This document shows, one piece after another, positions 30,923-39,323 of a stretch of 41,625 nucleotides of DNA (within the stretch, counting starts at the first letter, position 1; each line of letters begins with the position of its first letter). The DNA is taken from positions 1-41,625 of the forward strand of contig CAJTVN010000038.1 of assembly GCA_910579685.1 (NCBI GenBank). The letters run 5' to 3'. The DNA is from an uncultured Lachnospiraceae bacterium. GTDB lineage: Bacteria > Bacillota > Clostridia > Lachnospirales > Lachnospiraceae. The notes beneath the pieces were generated by a model. It searched no databases. It was not told where the DNA came from and saw only the letters and a list, made by a program, of their open reading frames with translations. Made by a program: the position numbers and the translations under genes.

Positions 30923-31756
30923 ATGAAAGAGACGACTCAGAAAAAAATTGCGGCGATCAACGATTTGTCAGGCTATGGGAGATGTGCGCTGACAGTTGCC
31001 ATACCGGTGATCTCTTATATGAAAATACAGTGCTGCCCGGTGCCAACGTCTATTTTGTCTAATCACACCGGGTATGAGGAATATTTTTTTGATGATTATT
31101 CGGACAGGATTCCCGCTTATCTGGATATGTGGAAAAAACTGAACCTGAAGTTTGACGGGATTCTTTCCGGATTTCTGGGATCCGGGGAGCAGATCGGTAT
31201 TGTGGAGACGTTTATCAGGCAGTTTGCCGCAGGGCAGACCACGGTGATCGTTGATCCAGTTATGGGCGATCATGGAAAGATTGCGGGCACTTATACACAG
31301 GAGATGTGTCTGGAGATGCGCAGACTCATCACCCTTGCGGACATTATCACGCCGAACCTGACAGAGGCCTGCCATCTGACAGACACGCCCTATCGGGAGG
31401 ACGGCTGGGACGAGGAAGAGCTCTTTTCCATGGCAAAAAAGCTTAGGGCTATGGGGCCGGGAAAGGTTGTGATTACCGGTATTCCCAGAGGGGAAGCGAT
31501 CGCCAATTTCGTGTGCGAGGACGGAAAGGAGACGTGCTTTATCAAAACCCACAGAGTGGGGGACGAGAGATGCGGGACAGGGGATCTGTTTGCGGCGATT
31601 GTGGCGGCGGATGCCGTAAACGGCGTACCTTTTGACGAGTCTGTTGCGAAGGCGTCTGATTTTGTGAGAAGAAGCATGCTGAAATCCCTAGAGATGAAGA
31701 TAGACCGTAAAAACGGCGTCTGCTTTGAGGAGATTCTCCACACGCTGAATGTCTGA
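30923..31756 (+). CDS. pdxK: Pyridoxal/pyridoxamine kinase
   Basis: 277 aa, ribokinase-like fold (PfkB/ThiD group). It phosphorylates vitamin B6 vitamers at the 5' hydroxyl to salvage pyridoxal phosphate in the cytoplasm. Diagnostic features are the N-terminal INDLSGYGRCALTVAIPV, VDPVMGDHGK, the phosphate-binding TPNLTEACHL, and the anion hole GDERCGTGDLFAAI with catalytic Asp in GTGD. The length fits the family. The ribosome site is GCGGAGGG. The gene has its own promoter at 30650-30678, and 50 bp separate it from cardiolipin synthase with no terminator evident. Confidence 0.92.
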   Translation: MKETTQKKIAAINDLSGYGRCALTVAIPVISYMKIQCCPVPTSILSNHTGYEEYFFDDYSDRIPAYLDMWKKLNLKFDGILSGFLGSGEQIGIVETFIRQFAAGQTTVIVDPVMGDHGKIAGTYTQEMCLEMRRLITLADIITPNLTEACHLTDTPYREDGWDEEELFSMAKKLRAMGPGKVVITGIPRGEAIANFVCEDGKETCFIKTHRVGDERCGTGDLFAAIVAADAVNGVPFDESVAKASDFVRRSMLKSLEMKIDRKNGVCFEEILHTLNV

Positions 31757-31806
31757 GCCGATAAAGCGGACAGGCCCAAGATTTTGGAAAGAAGGTTGTA
31801 CAGTAT

Positions 31807-33354
31807 ATGAGGCGTTTTGTCAATTATGCGTTTAAGATTGTTTTCAGCCGTACGCTGATCATTTTCCTGATGATTATCCTGCAGGCTCTGGTGCTGGTTT
31901 TCAGCTTTACGTGGCTTGAAAATTATCTGCACTTTATCTGGGAGGGGATGACGGTCCTTGGCGGTTTTTTGATTATATATATCATAAACCGGGACGAACC
32001 CACGGAATTCAAGCTTACCTGGATCATTCCCATCTGCCTTTTTCCGGTGCTGGGCGCCCTGATCTATATCTTTATGATCTCCAATGCCGGCGGCATCGGC
32101 CTTAAGGTGAAGACCGGCATGCGGATCAAAGAGACGGAGGGGCTTCTTGCGACCAGTGCGCAGGCGAAGGAGGCAATCCGCCAGTGTCCGGCCGGCTTTC
32201 AGGGATTTGCCCACTTTATGGAGCACAGGGCGGGCTATCCGGCCTACCACCAGAGCACGGCGGTCTATTATCCCATAGGGCAGGACAAGTTCAGGGATCT
32301 TCTCGCAGAGCTGAGAAAGGCGCAGAGATATATCTTTCTGGAATACTTTATCGTGGAGCGGGGAGTCATGTGGAATGCGGTTCTGGATATCCTCAAGGAA
32401 AAGGTAAAGGAAGGGGTGGAGGTTCGGGTGATGTATGACGGCATGTGCTCCATTGTGCTGCTCCCCTATAAATATCCGCTAAAGCTGCGGGAATATGGGA
32501 TCAAGGCAAAAATGTTTGCGCCGATCATGCCCTTTCTGTCCACAAATCAGAACAACCGGGATCACAGAAAGATTGTGGTTATTGACGGAAAAGTTGCATT
32601 TACCGGAGGAATCAATCTGGCCGACGAATACATCAACCAGAAAACAGTGTACGGACACTGGAAGGACACGGCGGTAAAAATCACTGGTGACGCGGTTCAA
32701 AGCTTTACGGTCATGTTTCTGCAGATGTGGAATGTGTCCGAAAAGGGAAGCGAGGATTATGCAGGATATTTGCAGGAAATAAAATTTGACCATCCTCTTT
32801 CTCATGACGGCTTCGTGATACCCTACGGGGAGACGCCAACCATGAGACAGGAGGTGGCAAAGACCGTGTACGCTTCCATGATCAACAGCGCTTCCAGATA
32901 TGTGCACATCATGACACCCTATTTTATTGTTGACAGGGAATTCCTTGATGTCATGCGCTATGCGGCGGAACGGGGAGTGGAGGTTGCCATGATCCTTCCG
33001 GGAATACCCGACAAAAAGGTGGTGTATTACATTGCGAGAACCTTTTATCCGGAGCTTTTGAAGGCGGGGATCAAGGTTTACGAATATGTGCCCGGTTTCG
33101 TGCATGCCAAAATCTTTGTTTCGGACGATGTCAGCGCCACGGTGGGAACGGTCAACCTGGATTACAGGAGCTTTTACCACCATTTTGAGTGCGGCGCATA
33201 TTTCTATGAGAATCAGGTGGTGGCAAAGGTGGAGGAGGACTTCCAGAATACCCTGCTGAAATGCCAGGAGGTGACGGCGGAATCTTACTGGAAAATCCCG
33301 CTGTGGCAGAAAGCGACGGGGCGAATCTTCCGGCTCTTTGCGCCGCTGATGTAG
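31807..33354 (+). CDS. cls: Cardiolipin synthase, PLD type
   Basis: 515 aa. It joins two phosphatidylglycerol molecules to cardiolipin and glycerol at the membrane. Two N-terminal hydrophobic helices and a PLDc_N-type stretch (WIIPICLFPVLGALIYIF) are followed by two phospholipase D catalytic halves. The HKD motifs are HRKIVVIDG (His about 253) and HAKIFVSDD (His about 433), each in the H-x-K-x4-D form. Length and architecture are standard for Firmicutes Cls. ATG 31807 has an AAGGTTG site. A terminator at 33377 follows. Confidence 0.93.
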   Translation: MRRFVNYAFKIVFSRTLIIFLMIILQALVLVFSFTWLENYLHFIWEGMTVLGGFLIIYIINRDEPTEFKLTWIIPICLFPVLGALIYIFMISNAGGIGLKVKTGMRIKETEGLLATSAQAKEAIRQCPAGFQGFAHFMEHRAGYPAYHQSTAVYYPIGQDKFRDLLAELRKAQRYIFLEYFIVERGVMWNAVLDILKEKVKEGVEVRVMYDGMCSIVLLPYKYPLKLREYGIKAKMFAPIMPFLSTNQNNRDHRKIVVIDGKVAFTGGINLADEYINQKTVYGHWKDTAVKITGDAVQSFTVMFLQMWNVSEKGSEDYAGYLQEIKFDHPLSHDGFVIPYGETPTMRQEVAKTVYASMINSASRYVHIMTPYFIVDREFLDVMRYAAERGVEVAMILPGIPDKKVVYYIARTFYPELLKAGIKVYEYVPGFVHAKIFVSDDVSATVGTVNLDYRSFYHHFECGAYFYENQVVAKVEEDFQNTLLKCQEVTAESYWKIPLWQKATGRIFRLFAPLM

Positions 33355-33376
33355 AGGGAGAAAAGGGGTTGAGAAA

Positions 33377-33411
33377 GGGGGATCGCCGGTGTGCGATCCC
33401 CCAAAGTTTTC
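33377..33411 (+). terminator. Terminator after cls, convergent with cellobiose phosphorylase
   Basis: GGGGGATCG, loop, CGATCCCCC, then AAAGTTTT. It lies between the converging genes; the minus-strand side is followed by a C/T-rich stretch that is a weaker stop signal. Confidence 0.75.
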
Positions 33412-33415
33412 CGTA

Positions 33416-35878
33416 TTATCCCATGGTAACGGTCACGTCATACGTTTCTTTTCCCTTCACATAGGGGATGACGCAGCCGTCCTCCGGGTTTCCGGAAGCG
33501 GAGAGCTTAAGCGCCTTTCCGTCCACGGCAACGCTTTTGACGCCCTTCTCCACGTTTTGCGGGTTCACGACCCTGATATGATAGGTTCCTTCCCGGAATT
33601 TCCGGGTCACATCGAAATCGCCGAAGCCTTTGGGAAGGCAGGGATTGATGCGGAGCCCCTGATGGGTGGGAGCGATTCCCAGGATATACTGGGAGATATT
33701 GACGAAGGTCCATGCGGCGGTGCCGGTGAGCCAGCTGTTTTTCGCCTCCCCGTGGAATCTGGCATCCCGTCCGGCTACCATCTGGGAGTACACGTAGGGT
33801 TCTGTCCGGTGGATTTCGCTGATGTCCTCGATATAGGCGGGACATGTCTTCTGATAGATCTCAAAAGCCCGTCCGCCTCTGCCGATCACGGTCTCCGCAA
33901 TGGAAACCCAGGGATTGTTGTGGCAGAAGATGCCTGCGTTTTCCTTGTATCCGGGCGGATAGGAGGAAACCTCCCCAAGCTCCACATGGTATCTTGTGTA
34001 GGCGGGCTGAAGGATCATGACGCCGTACTGGGTGTCCAGTCTTTCTTTTACGGAGTCCAGGGCTTTTCTGGCAAGGCCCTCTTTTACGCCGACGCCTGCG
34101 AGGGAACAGAAGCCCTGAGGCTCAATGTAAATCTGGCCTTCCCCGCATTCTGCGGAACCGATTTTCTGACTGTGCGCATCATAAGCCCGGAGAAACCATT
34201 CTCCATCCCAGCCGCTTTGCAGGATGGTGTCGTACATGATTTTGACCTCGCCGCGCACCCTTTTTGCTTCTGCCGGATCCTCCATAAGCTCGCAGAGCTG
34301 GGCGTATTCCTCGCCGTACTTGACGAACATACCGGCGATAAACACGGATTCCGCCACGGGCCCCTCGCTGGGGCCGAAGGTCTGGAAGGATTCTCCGGGA
34401 TGCTCGGAGAAGCAGTTTAAGTTAAGGCAGTCGTTCCAGTCGGCCCGGCCGATCAGAGGCAGGCCGTGGGGTCCTTTGTGGTTTATTGTGTAATCAAAGG
34501 AGCGTTTTAAGTGCTCCATCAGAGGTGCGGCGACGGACCTATCGTTGTCAAAGGGAACGATCTGGGTCAAAATAGTCGTATCGCCGGTCTCCCGCACGTA
34601 GGCGCTGGTTCCGGCAATCAGCCACAGAGGATCGTCGTTGAAGCCGCTTCCGATATCGGAATTTCCCTTTTTGGTCAAAGGCTGGTATTGGTGGTAGGCG
34701 CTGCCGTCCGGAAACTGGGTGGAGGCGATATCGATAATCCGCTCCCTTGCCCGGTCAGGGATCAGGTGCACAAAGCCAAGGAGATCCTGGCAGGAATCCC
34801 GAAAGCCCATGCCCCGTCCGATGCCGGACTCGTAATAGGAGGCGGAGCGGGACATGTTGAAGGTCACCATACACTGGTATTGATTCCAGATGTTGACCAT
34901 GCGGTTCACCTTGTCGTTGGCAGAGCTTACGGTGTATCTGGAAAGGAGATTTCTCCAGTATTCGTTCAGCTCGCCAAAGGCCTGCTCCACATCGGCGTCG
35001 CATGCGTATCTGTCAAGCATGGCATAGGCGGGCTTCTTGTTAATTACGCCGTGGGATTCCCACTTGTCATCCTCCGGATTTTCAATGTAGCCGAGAACAA
35101 ACACGAAAGACCTCGTCTCGCCTGGCTCCAGGATCAGATTGATCTGGTGGGAGGCGATGGGCTGCCAGCCGCTGGCCATGGAGTTGGTGCAGGCTCCCTT
35201 TTCCACCGCTTCCGGCTCCCGGGCTCCCCGGTAGGAGCCGAGAAAGGCCTCGCGGATCGTGTCAAAACCGTCAATTTCACAGTTCACGGAATAGACCGCA
35301 TAATGATTGCGCCGCTCCCGGTACTCTGTTTTGTGGAAAATCGCAGAGCCTGCCACCTCCACCTCTCCCGTGCTGTAATTGCGCTGGAAATTTCTGCTGT
35401 CGTCATCCGCATTCCACAGGCACCATTCCACGTAGGAAAAGAGGGAGAGCTCTTTTGGAAGGGAGGAATGGTTTGTGAGTTTGAGCTGGCTGATTTCGCA
35501 GGCGTCGCGCATGGGAACAAAAGTCAGGACGGATGCCTCCACCTGGTTTTTGGAGGAGGTAAAACGGCTGTAGCCCATGCCGTGACGGCATTCGTAGGAA
35601 TCCAGACGTGTCTTAACAGGCTGCCAGCCCGGGTTCCAGACGGTTTCGCCTTCCCGGATATAGAAATACTTGCCGTTGATGTCTGCGGGAACGTCATTGT
35701 AACGGTAGCGGGTAAGCCGCAGCAGCTTTGCGTCCTTGTAAAAAGAATAGCCGCCGCAGGTGTTGGATATCAGGCTGAAAAAGTCATTGCAGCCAAGATA
35801 GTTGATCCAGGGAAGGGGCGTTGTGGGGGTGGTGATCACGTATTCGCGGTTTGTGTCGTCGAAATAACCAAATTTCAT
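33416..35878 (-). CDS. Cellobiose phosphorylase (GH94)
   Basis: 820 aa, inverting glycoside phosphorylase: cellobiose plus phosphate gives glucose-1-phosphate and glucose in the cytoplasm. The N-terminal GH94 beta-sandwich begins MKFGYFDDTNREYVITTPTT, as in known cellobiose phosphorylases. The catalytic (alpha/alpha)6 domain has GMGFRDSCQDLLGFVH (about 356-371) and the general acid Asp in GRADWNDCLNLN (about 477-488). No signal peptide. Promoter: minus-strand TTGCAT-17-TATAAT at 35961-35989, with a LacI-type operator just downstream. A divergent lacI gene is adjacent. Cellobiose is the most likely substrate, though relatives use laminaribiose, N,N'-diacetylchitobiose or cellodextrins. Confidence 0.92.
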   Translation of the reverse strand: MKFGYFDDTNREYVITTPTTPLPWINYLGCNDFFSLISNTCGGYSFYKDAKLLRLTRYRYNDVPADINGKYFYIREGETVWNPGWQPVKTRLDSYECRHGMGYSRFTSSKNQVEASVLTFVPMRDACEISQLKLTNHSSLPKELSLFSYVEWCLWNADDDSRNFQRNYSTGEVEVAGSAIFHKTEYRERRNHYAVYSVNCEIDGFDTIREAFLGSYRGAREPEAVEKGACTNSMASGWQPIASHQINLILEPGETRSFVFVLGYIENPEDDKWESHGVINKKPAYAMLDRYACDADVEQAFGELNEYWRNLLSRYTVSSANDKVNRMVNIWNQYQCMVTFNMSRSASYYESGIGRGMGFRDSCQDLLGFVHLIPDRARERIIDIASTQFPDGSAYHQYQPLTKKGNSDIGSGFNDDPLWLIAGTSAYVRETGDTTILTQIVPFDNDRSVAAPLMEHLKRSFDYTINHKGPHGLPLIGRADWNDCLNLNCFSEHPGESFQTFGPSEGPVAESVFIAGMFVKYGEEYAQLCELMEDPAEAKRVRGEVKIMYDTILQSGWDGEWFLRAYDAHSQKIGSAECGEGQIYIEPQGFCSLAGVGVKEGLARKALDSVKERLDTQYGVMILQPAYTRYHVELGEVSSYPPGYKENAGIFCHNNPWVSIAETVIGRGGRAFEIYQKTCPAYIEDISEIHRTEPYVYSQMVAGRDARFHGEAKNSWLTGTAAWTFVNISQYILGIAPTHQGLRINPCLPKGFGDFDVTRKFREGTYHIRVVNPQNVEKGVKSVAVDGKALKLSASGNPEDGCVIPYVKGKETYDVTVTMG

Positions 35879-35930
35879 GCTTTCTTCTCCTTGTTCGTCG
35901 GAACATTGTGGTGTTTTCTCTTCTGAAAAA

Positions 35931-35943
35931 GAAAACGTTTAAG
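35931..35943. promoter_or_regulatory. LacI-type operator for the phosphorylase gene
   Basis: GAAAACGTTTAAG, identical to 36131-36143 except for one base. It lies about 10-20 bp after the likely start of the phosphorylase transcript, a repressor position. A CcpA site is an alternative. Confidence 0.55.
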
Positions 35944-35960
35944 TGATTTTTGCTACCCAC

Positions 35961-35989
35961 ATTATACATAAGGCAAAAGGCAAATGCAA
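35961..35989 (-). promoter_or_regulatory. Promoter of cellobiose phosphorylase
   Basis: Minus strand TTGCAT (35984-35989), a 17-bp spacer and TATAAT (35961-35966). Confidence 0.7.
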
Positions 35990-36094
35990 CTGAAATTTGT
36001 GCAGTTCGCACGATATGAGAGCTCGGATAAGCAGTGCGGTATTCGGATTTTACAGAAAATGTGCAATTATTACAGGAAACATGTGAAAAAGTCA

Positions 36095-36123
36095 TTGTAA
36101 AACGAATCGAAAAGCAGTAAAAT
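36095..36123 (+). promoter_or_regulatory. Promoter of the second lacI gene
   Basis: TTGTAA (36095-36100), a 17-bp spacer and TAAAAT (36118-36123). The operator at 36131 would lie at the transcription start. Confidence 0.6.
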
Positions 36124-36130
36124 AAGTTAC

Positions 36131-36143
36131 GAAAACGATTAAG
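36131..36143. promoter_or_regulatory. LacI-type operator for the second lacI gene
   Basis: GAAAACGATTAAG, one base different from 35931-35943, 200 bp apart in the same orientation. The two would let one regulator control both divergent promoters, possibly by looping. Confidence 0.55.
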
Positions 36144-36177
36144 TTAAGGAAGAAAACACAGAAAAGGGAAACAGAAA

Positions 36178-37200
36178 ATGGTATCACTGAAAGACATTTC
36201 CGCAGTCTGCGGCGTTTCGGTAGCCACGGTCAGCAAGGCGCTGAACGACCACGGGGATATTGCGGATGCGACAAAGGAGCGGATCCGGCAGAAGGCAAAG
36301 CAGATGGGCTATTCGCCCAACTCGGCGGCCAAAGCCCTGAAAACCAGCAGAACCCGCAACCTTGGCGTCCTGCTTTCGGACGACAATCGCAGCGGGCTTA
36401 CCCATGATTATTTTGCCGGCGTTCTGGAGAGCTTTAAAAACACGGTGGAGGAAAAGGGGTATGATATCACCTTTATCGGCGGCAAAAAGGGCGCGGCGGG
36501 GGAGATGACTTATCTGGAGCACTGCAGGTACCGGGGATTTGACGGAGTGGTGGCGGCCTGCGCCGATTTTTATGACGCCCAGGTGGAGGAGCTGGTAAAG
36601 AGCGAGATTCCGCTTGTGACTATTGATCATATTTTCCACAACCGGATTGCGGTTCTCTCCGACAATGTGAGGGGGATGCGGGAGCTTCTGGAATTTATCT
36701 GCGGGAAGGGGCATCGAAGAGTCGCCTATATACATGGGGCGGATTCCTCCGTAACCCAGAACCGTTTGTCCAGTTTTTACCGCACGGCCCAGGAGCTTGG
36801 CCTTGAGGTGCCAAACGAGTATGTGATCGGGGCGGCCTACCGGGACACGAAGGCGGCTTTTCATATGACGGACAGACTTCTGGAGCTGAGAAGGCCGCCC
36901 ACCTGCATCTGCTATGCGGATGACTTTTCGGCTCTTGGGGGGATGAACGCCATCTTGGACAGAGGGCTTAAGATCCCAAAGGATATATCCATTGCCGGAT
37001 ATGACGGAATCCGGGCGGGGAGCTATCTGGTGCCAAAGCTGACCACAATCGTGCAGGATACGGCGGCTCTTGGCCGGCTTGCGGGAGAATGCCTGATCGA
37101 TCTGGCGGAAAGGCCAAGGACCACCATTGCCCGGCAGATTGTCGTTGCGGGAGAGCTTTTTGAGGGCGGATCGGTGGGAACTGTTAGGAAAGACGCATAA
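36178..37200 (+). CDS. LacI-family regulator, probably of cellobiose phosphorylase
   Basis: 340 aa. The DNA-binding domain reads SLKDISAVCGVSVATVSKAL, followed by the hinge SPNSAAKAL and a sugar-binding periplasmic-protein-like domain. It diverges from the GH94 gene across a 299-bp region containing two matched operators and two promoters, so control of that gene and of itself is likely. A weak AAGGGAAAC precedes ATG 36178. It is followed 13 bp later by a small unknown gene, probably co-transcribed. The inducer may be cellobiose or a related disaccharide. Confidence 0.9.
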   Translation: MVSLKDISAVCGVSVATVSKALNDHGDIADATKERIRQKAKQMGYSPNSAAKALKTSRTRNLGVLLSDDNRSGLTHDYFAGVLESFKNTVEEKGYDITFIGGKKGAAGEMTYLEHCRYRGFDGVVAACADFYDAQVEELVKSEIPLVTIDHIFHNRIAVLSDNVRGMRELLEFICGKGHRRVAYIHGADSSVTQNRLSSFYRTAQELGLEVPNEYVIGAAYRDTKAAFHMTDRLLELRRPPTCICYADDFSALGGMNAILDRGLKIPKDISIAGYDGIRAGSYLVPKLTTIVQDTAALGRLAGECLIDLAERPRTTIARQIVVAGELFEGGSVGTVRKDA

Positions 37201-37213
37201 GGAGGATGGGAGA

Positions 37214-37600
37214 ATGCCGAATATCATTTATGATGCCACAAAAGTTAAGGTTTGCCAGGGCTTTTATGCGATTTGCGAGTATGCGGGGCTTCCGCTTTCG
37301 TGGAGCGACGGGCTGTGGAAGGACATTCTTTCGGACGGGGATGTCTATGGGGAACTTGTCTATTATATCGAACATCACACGTTTCAGGATAAGGTAAAGG
37401 TGGAGGGATACGGACTTACGGATCTGTATGTCTTTCAGATGAACCGGTACAATCTGATCCGTGAAATCGGAAAAAATACGGTGAGCTGCAATAAGGAAAA
37501 AATGGTAATGAGGGCGTTCCGGGATCTGATTGATATGAAAAGAAATCCTGCAGAGTATTTAAAACGTCTCAGGGAAGGCCGGGGTGAGGATCGTTTATAG
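37214..37600 (+). CDS. Conserved-looking protein of unknown function, 128 aa
   Basis: 128 aa, soluble, mixed alpha/beta by eye, with three cysteines (in KVCQGF, in the middle of VSCNKE and none in metal-ligand pairs), no membrane segment and no signal peptide. The start at 37214 has a very good AGGAGG site, and the gene lies 13 bp after the second lacI gene, so it is expressed. I do not recognise the family. It is followed by a terminator hairpin. Its AT content and codon use look like the neighbours. Confidence 0.75.
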   Translation: MPNIIYDATKVKVCQGFYAICEYAGLPLSWSDGLWKDILSDGDVYGELVYYIEHHTFQDKVKVEGYGLTDLYVFQMNRYNLIREIGKNTVSCNKEKMVMRAFRDLIDMKRNPAEYLKRLREGRGEDRL

Positions 37601-37605
37601 AGGAA

Positions 37606-37704
37606 AGCGTAAAGCCTGTCAGGGGGACTGACAGGCTTTACTGGGGAGTATAAATAATTAATATAAGGGTTGTAAATAGGAATATGAAGGGGTTTCCTGT
37701 TTAC
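37606..37704 (-). ncRNA. Candidate minus-strand small RNA
   Basis: A minus-strand promoter TTGCAT-17-TATAAT (37711-37739) would start a transcript near 37704. The RNA would contain an 11-bp hairpin (37672-37682 with 37694-37704, one G-U) and end at the hairpin 37609-37633. No ORF with a ribosome site lies in it. The promoter match is good, but existence of the RNA is inferred. Confidence 0.35.
37609..37633. terminator. Hairpin terminator after the 128-aa gene, possibly bidirectional
   Basis: AAAGCCTGTCA, GGGGGAC-type loop, TGACAGGCTTT. Both arms carry A/T ends, so the hairpin works on both strands, though the T-run outside the stem is short. Confidence 0.7.
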
Positions 37705-37710
37705 GCATTT

Positions 37711-37739
37711 ATTATAACGCAGGCAATAATGAAATGCAA
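37711..37739 (-). promoter_or_regulatory. Minus-strand promoter with no obvious gene
   Basis: Reads TTGCAT (37734-37739), a 17-bp spacer and TATAAT (37711-37716) on the minus strand. It points toward the candidate small RNA. Confidence 0.5.
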
Positions 37740-37746
37740 TGAGCAA

Positions 37747-37816
37747 TAGTACAAAAGTACCGATTTGATTTTGTCATATCGTTGTGCAAAATGATAAAAA
37801 TAGTACTAAAGTACTA
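37747..37816. promoter_or_regulatory. Operator-like pair TAGTAC-N4-GTAC around a promoter
   Basis: TAGTACAAAAGTAC (37747-37760) and TAGTACTAAAGTACTA (37801-37816, a perfect inverted repeat), 54 bp apart. Between them TTGTCA (37771-37776) and TAAAAA (37795-37800) form a weak plus-strand promoter with an 18-bp spacer. The geometry suits a dimeric repressor blocking the microprotein gene and perhaps the divergent promoter. Confidence 0.5.
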
Positions 37817-37890
37817 TGTTCATGTTGAATAAATTTTTGGCAAAAAGAAAATACTACTGCTGTAACCTAATGAATCAGGAGGAATGAAAG

Positions 37891-38037
37891 ATGTCAAAAA
37901 ACGATTATAACCAGAACAATCAGAATCAGAACTGCGACAAGCAGAATCAGGAGAACAAGAACAACCAGAACAGTCAGAACAGCAAGAACAGCTCTAACAG
38001 CAGCTCCAACAGCAACAAGAAGAACAACGAGTACTAA
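37891..38037 (+). CDS. Asn/Gln-rich microprotein, 48 aa
   Basis: 48 aa beginning MSKNDYNQNNQNQNCDKQ; about half the residues are Asn or Gln, with Ser and Lys making up most of the rest and one cysteine at 15. Such low complexity gives no fold and no recognisable domain. A strong CAGGAGGAATGAAAG precedes the ATG and an excellent terminator follows, so the gene looks real and well expressed. The composition recalls gamma-type small acid-soluble spore proteins, but the repeat motifs of those are missing. The Asn/Ser codons form short DNA repeats. Upstream regulation is suggested by the paired palindromes at 37747-37816. Confidence 0.7.
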   Translation: MSKNDYNQNNQNQNCDKQNQENKNNQNSQNSKNSSNSSSNSNKKNNEY

Positions 38038-38048
38038 GAGCTGTGACG

Positions 38049-38088
38049 GCAAAAAGGGATGTCTTCGGGCATCCCTTTTTGCTTTTTT
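38049..38088 (+). terminator. Terminator of the Asn-rich microprotein gene
   Basis: GCAAAAAGGGATG, TCTTCGGG, CATCCCTTTTTGC, followed by T6. Confidence 0.9.
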
Positions 38089-38175
38089 AGTGTACAATTG
38101 ATATATACAAAAACGGAAATAATATGGTATACTTAGTTGGTTAAAAAAGCAAATACATAGACGGCGGTATTTTGA

Positions 38176-39321
38176 ATGAAGAGATTTGAGTTGATCGCAC
38201 CCTGCCATTTTGGACTGGAAGCGGTGCTGAAAAGGGAGATAACGGATTTGGGTTACGACGTGTCAAAGGTGGAGGACGGAAGGATTACCTTTGTCGGAGA
38301 CGAGGAGGCGGTATGCCGGGCAAACATCTTTTTGCGGACGGCGGAGAGAATCCTGATCAAGATCGGAAGCTTTCGGGCTGAGACCTTCGAGGAGCTTTTT
38401 CAGGGAACCAAAGAGCTGCCTCTGGAGGAATTTATTCCCAGGGACGGAAGATTCTGGGTAACAAAGGCGGCAAGCATAAAGAGCAGGCTCTTTAGCCCTT
38501 CCGATATTCAGTCTGTCATGAAAAAGGCCATGGTGGCGCGTCTCGGGGAGATATACGGGGTGAGCTGGTTTGCGGAGGACGGCGCCTCTTTTCCCATCCG
38601 TGTTTTTTTGATGCGCGATGAAGTCACGGCGGCCCTTGACACCACGGGAGAGTCCCTGCACAAGCGGGGCTACCGCAGACTTGTGGCAAAGGCGCCTCTT
38701 GCGGAGAATCTTGCGGCCTCCCTCATTATGCTCACGCCCTGGAGGGAAGGAAGAATCCTGGTGGATCCTTTCTGCGGCAGCGGCACCATTCCGATTGAGG
38801 CGGCCATGATTGCAGCCAATATAGCCCCGGGGATGAACCGCGGCTTTACGGCAAAAAGCTGGCGGCATCTGATCCCGCCAAAGGAGTGGGAGGATGCGTG
38901 CGAGGAGGCGTTGGAGCTGGTTTTGCCGGATACGCAGAGTGATATCCAGGGCTATGATATTGATGATAAGATGGTGGAGATATCCAGGGCCAATGCCAGG
39001 CTGGCGGGCGTGGAGCATATGATCCATTTCCAGAGGAGAGGGATCGAGCAGCTGAGCCATGGCAAGAAGTACGGCTTTCTCATCACGAATCCTCCCTACG
39101 GAGAGCGGATGGAGGAGAAGGAAAACCTGCCTTCCCTTTACCGGATGATTGGGGAGCGTTTTCAGGCGCTGGATTCCTGGTCTCTCTATGTTCTTTCCGC
39201 ATATGAGAGGGCACAGGAGGATATGGGGCTTAAAGCGGCCAAAAACCGGAAGATTTATAACGGGATGATGAAAACCTATTTTTACCAGTTTCCCGGTCCA
39301 AAACCGCCTAAGCAGAGGTGA
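38176..39321 (+). CDS. THUMP-domain class I SAM-dependent RNA methyltransferase (YpsC/RlmL-like)
   Basis: 381 aa. The N-terminal THUMP-type RNA-binding region (about 1-160) is followed by a Rossmann methyltransferase domain. The SAM motif is DPFCGSGTIPIEAAMIA and the catalytic motif IV is TNPPYGER, typical of N2-guanine or related base methylation. B. subtilis YpsC and E. coli RlmL N-terminal half are relatives; a 23S rRNA target is likely but not proven here. The stop codon (39319-39321) lies directly before the next gene, with the GAGGTG site inside its end, so the next gene is coupled. Confidence 0.9.
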   Translation: MKRFELIAPCHFGLEAVLKREITDLGYDVSKVEDGRITFVGDEEAVCRANIFLRTAERILIKIGSFRAETFEELFQGTKELPLEEFIPRDGRFWVTKAASIKSRLFSPSDIQSVMKKAMVARLGEIYGVSWFAEDGASFPIRVFLMRDEVTAALDTTGESLHKRGYRRLVAKAPLAENLAASLIMLTPWREGRILVDPFCGSGTIPIEAAMIAANIAPGMNRGFTAKSWRHLIPPKEWEDACEEALELVLPDTQSDIQGYDIDDKMVEISRANARLAGVEHMIHFQRRGIEQLSHGKKYGFLITNPPYGERMEEKENLPSLYRMIGERFQALDSWSLYVLSAYERAQEDMGLKAAKNRKIYNGMMKTYFYQFPGPKPPKQR

Positions 39322-39323
39322 TT

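Noticed and set aside
34511..35926. 471-codon plus-strand frame opposite cellobiose phosphorylase
   Set aside because: Antisense to an unmistakable GH94 gene, with no recognisable features.
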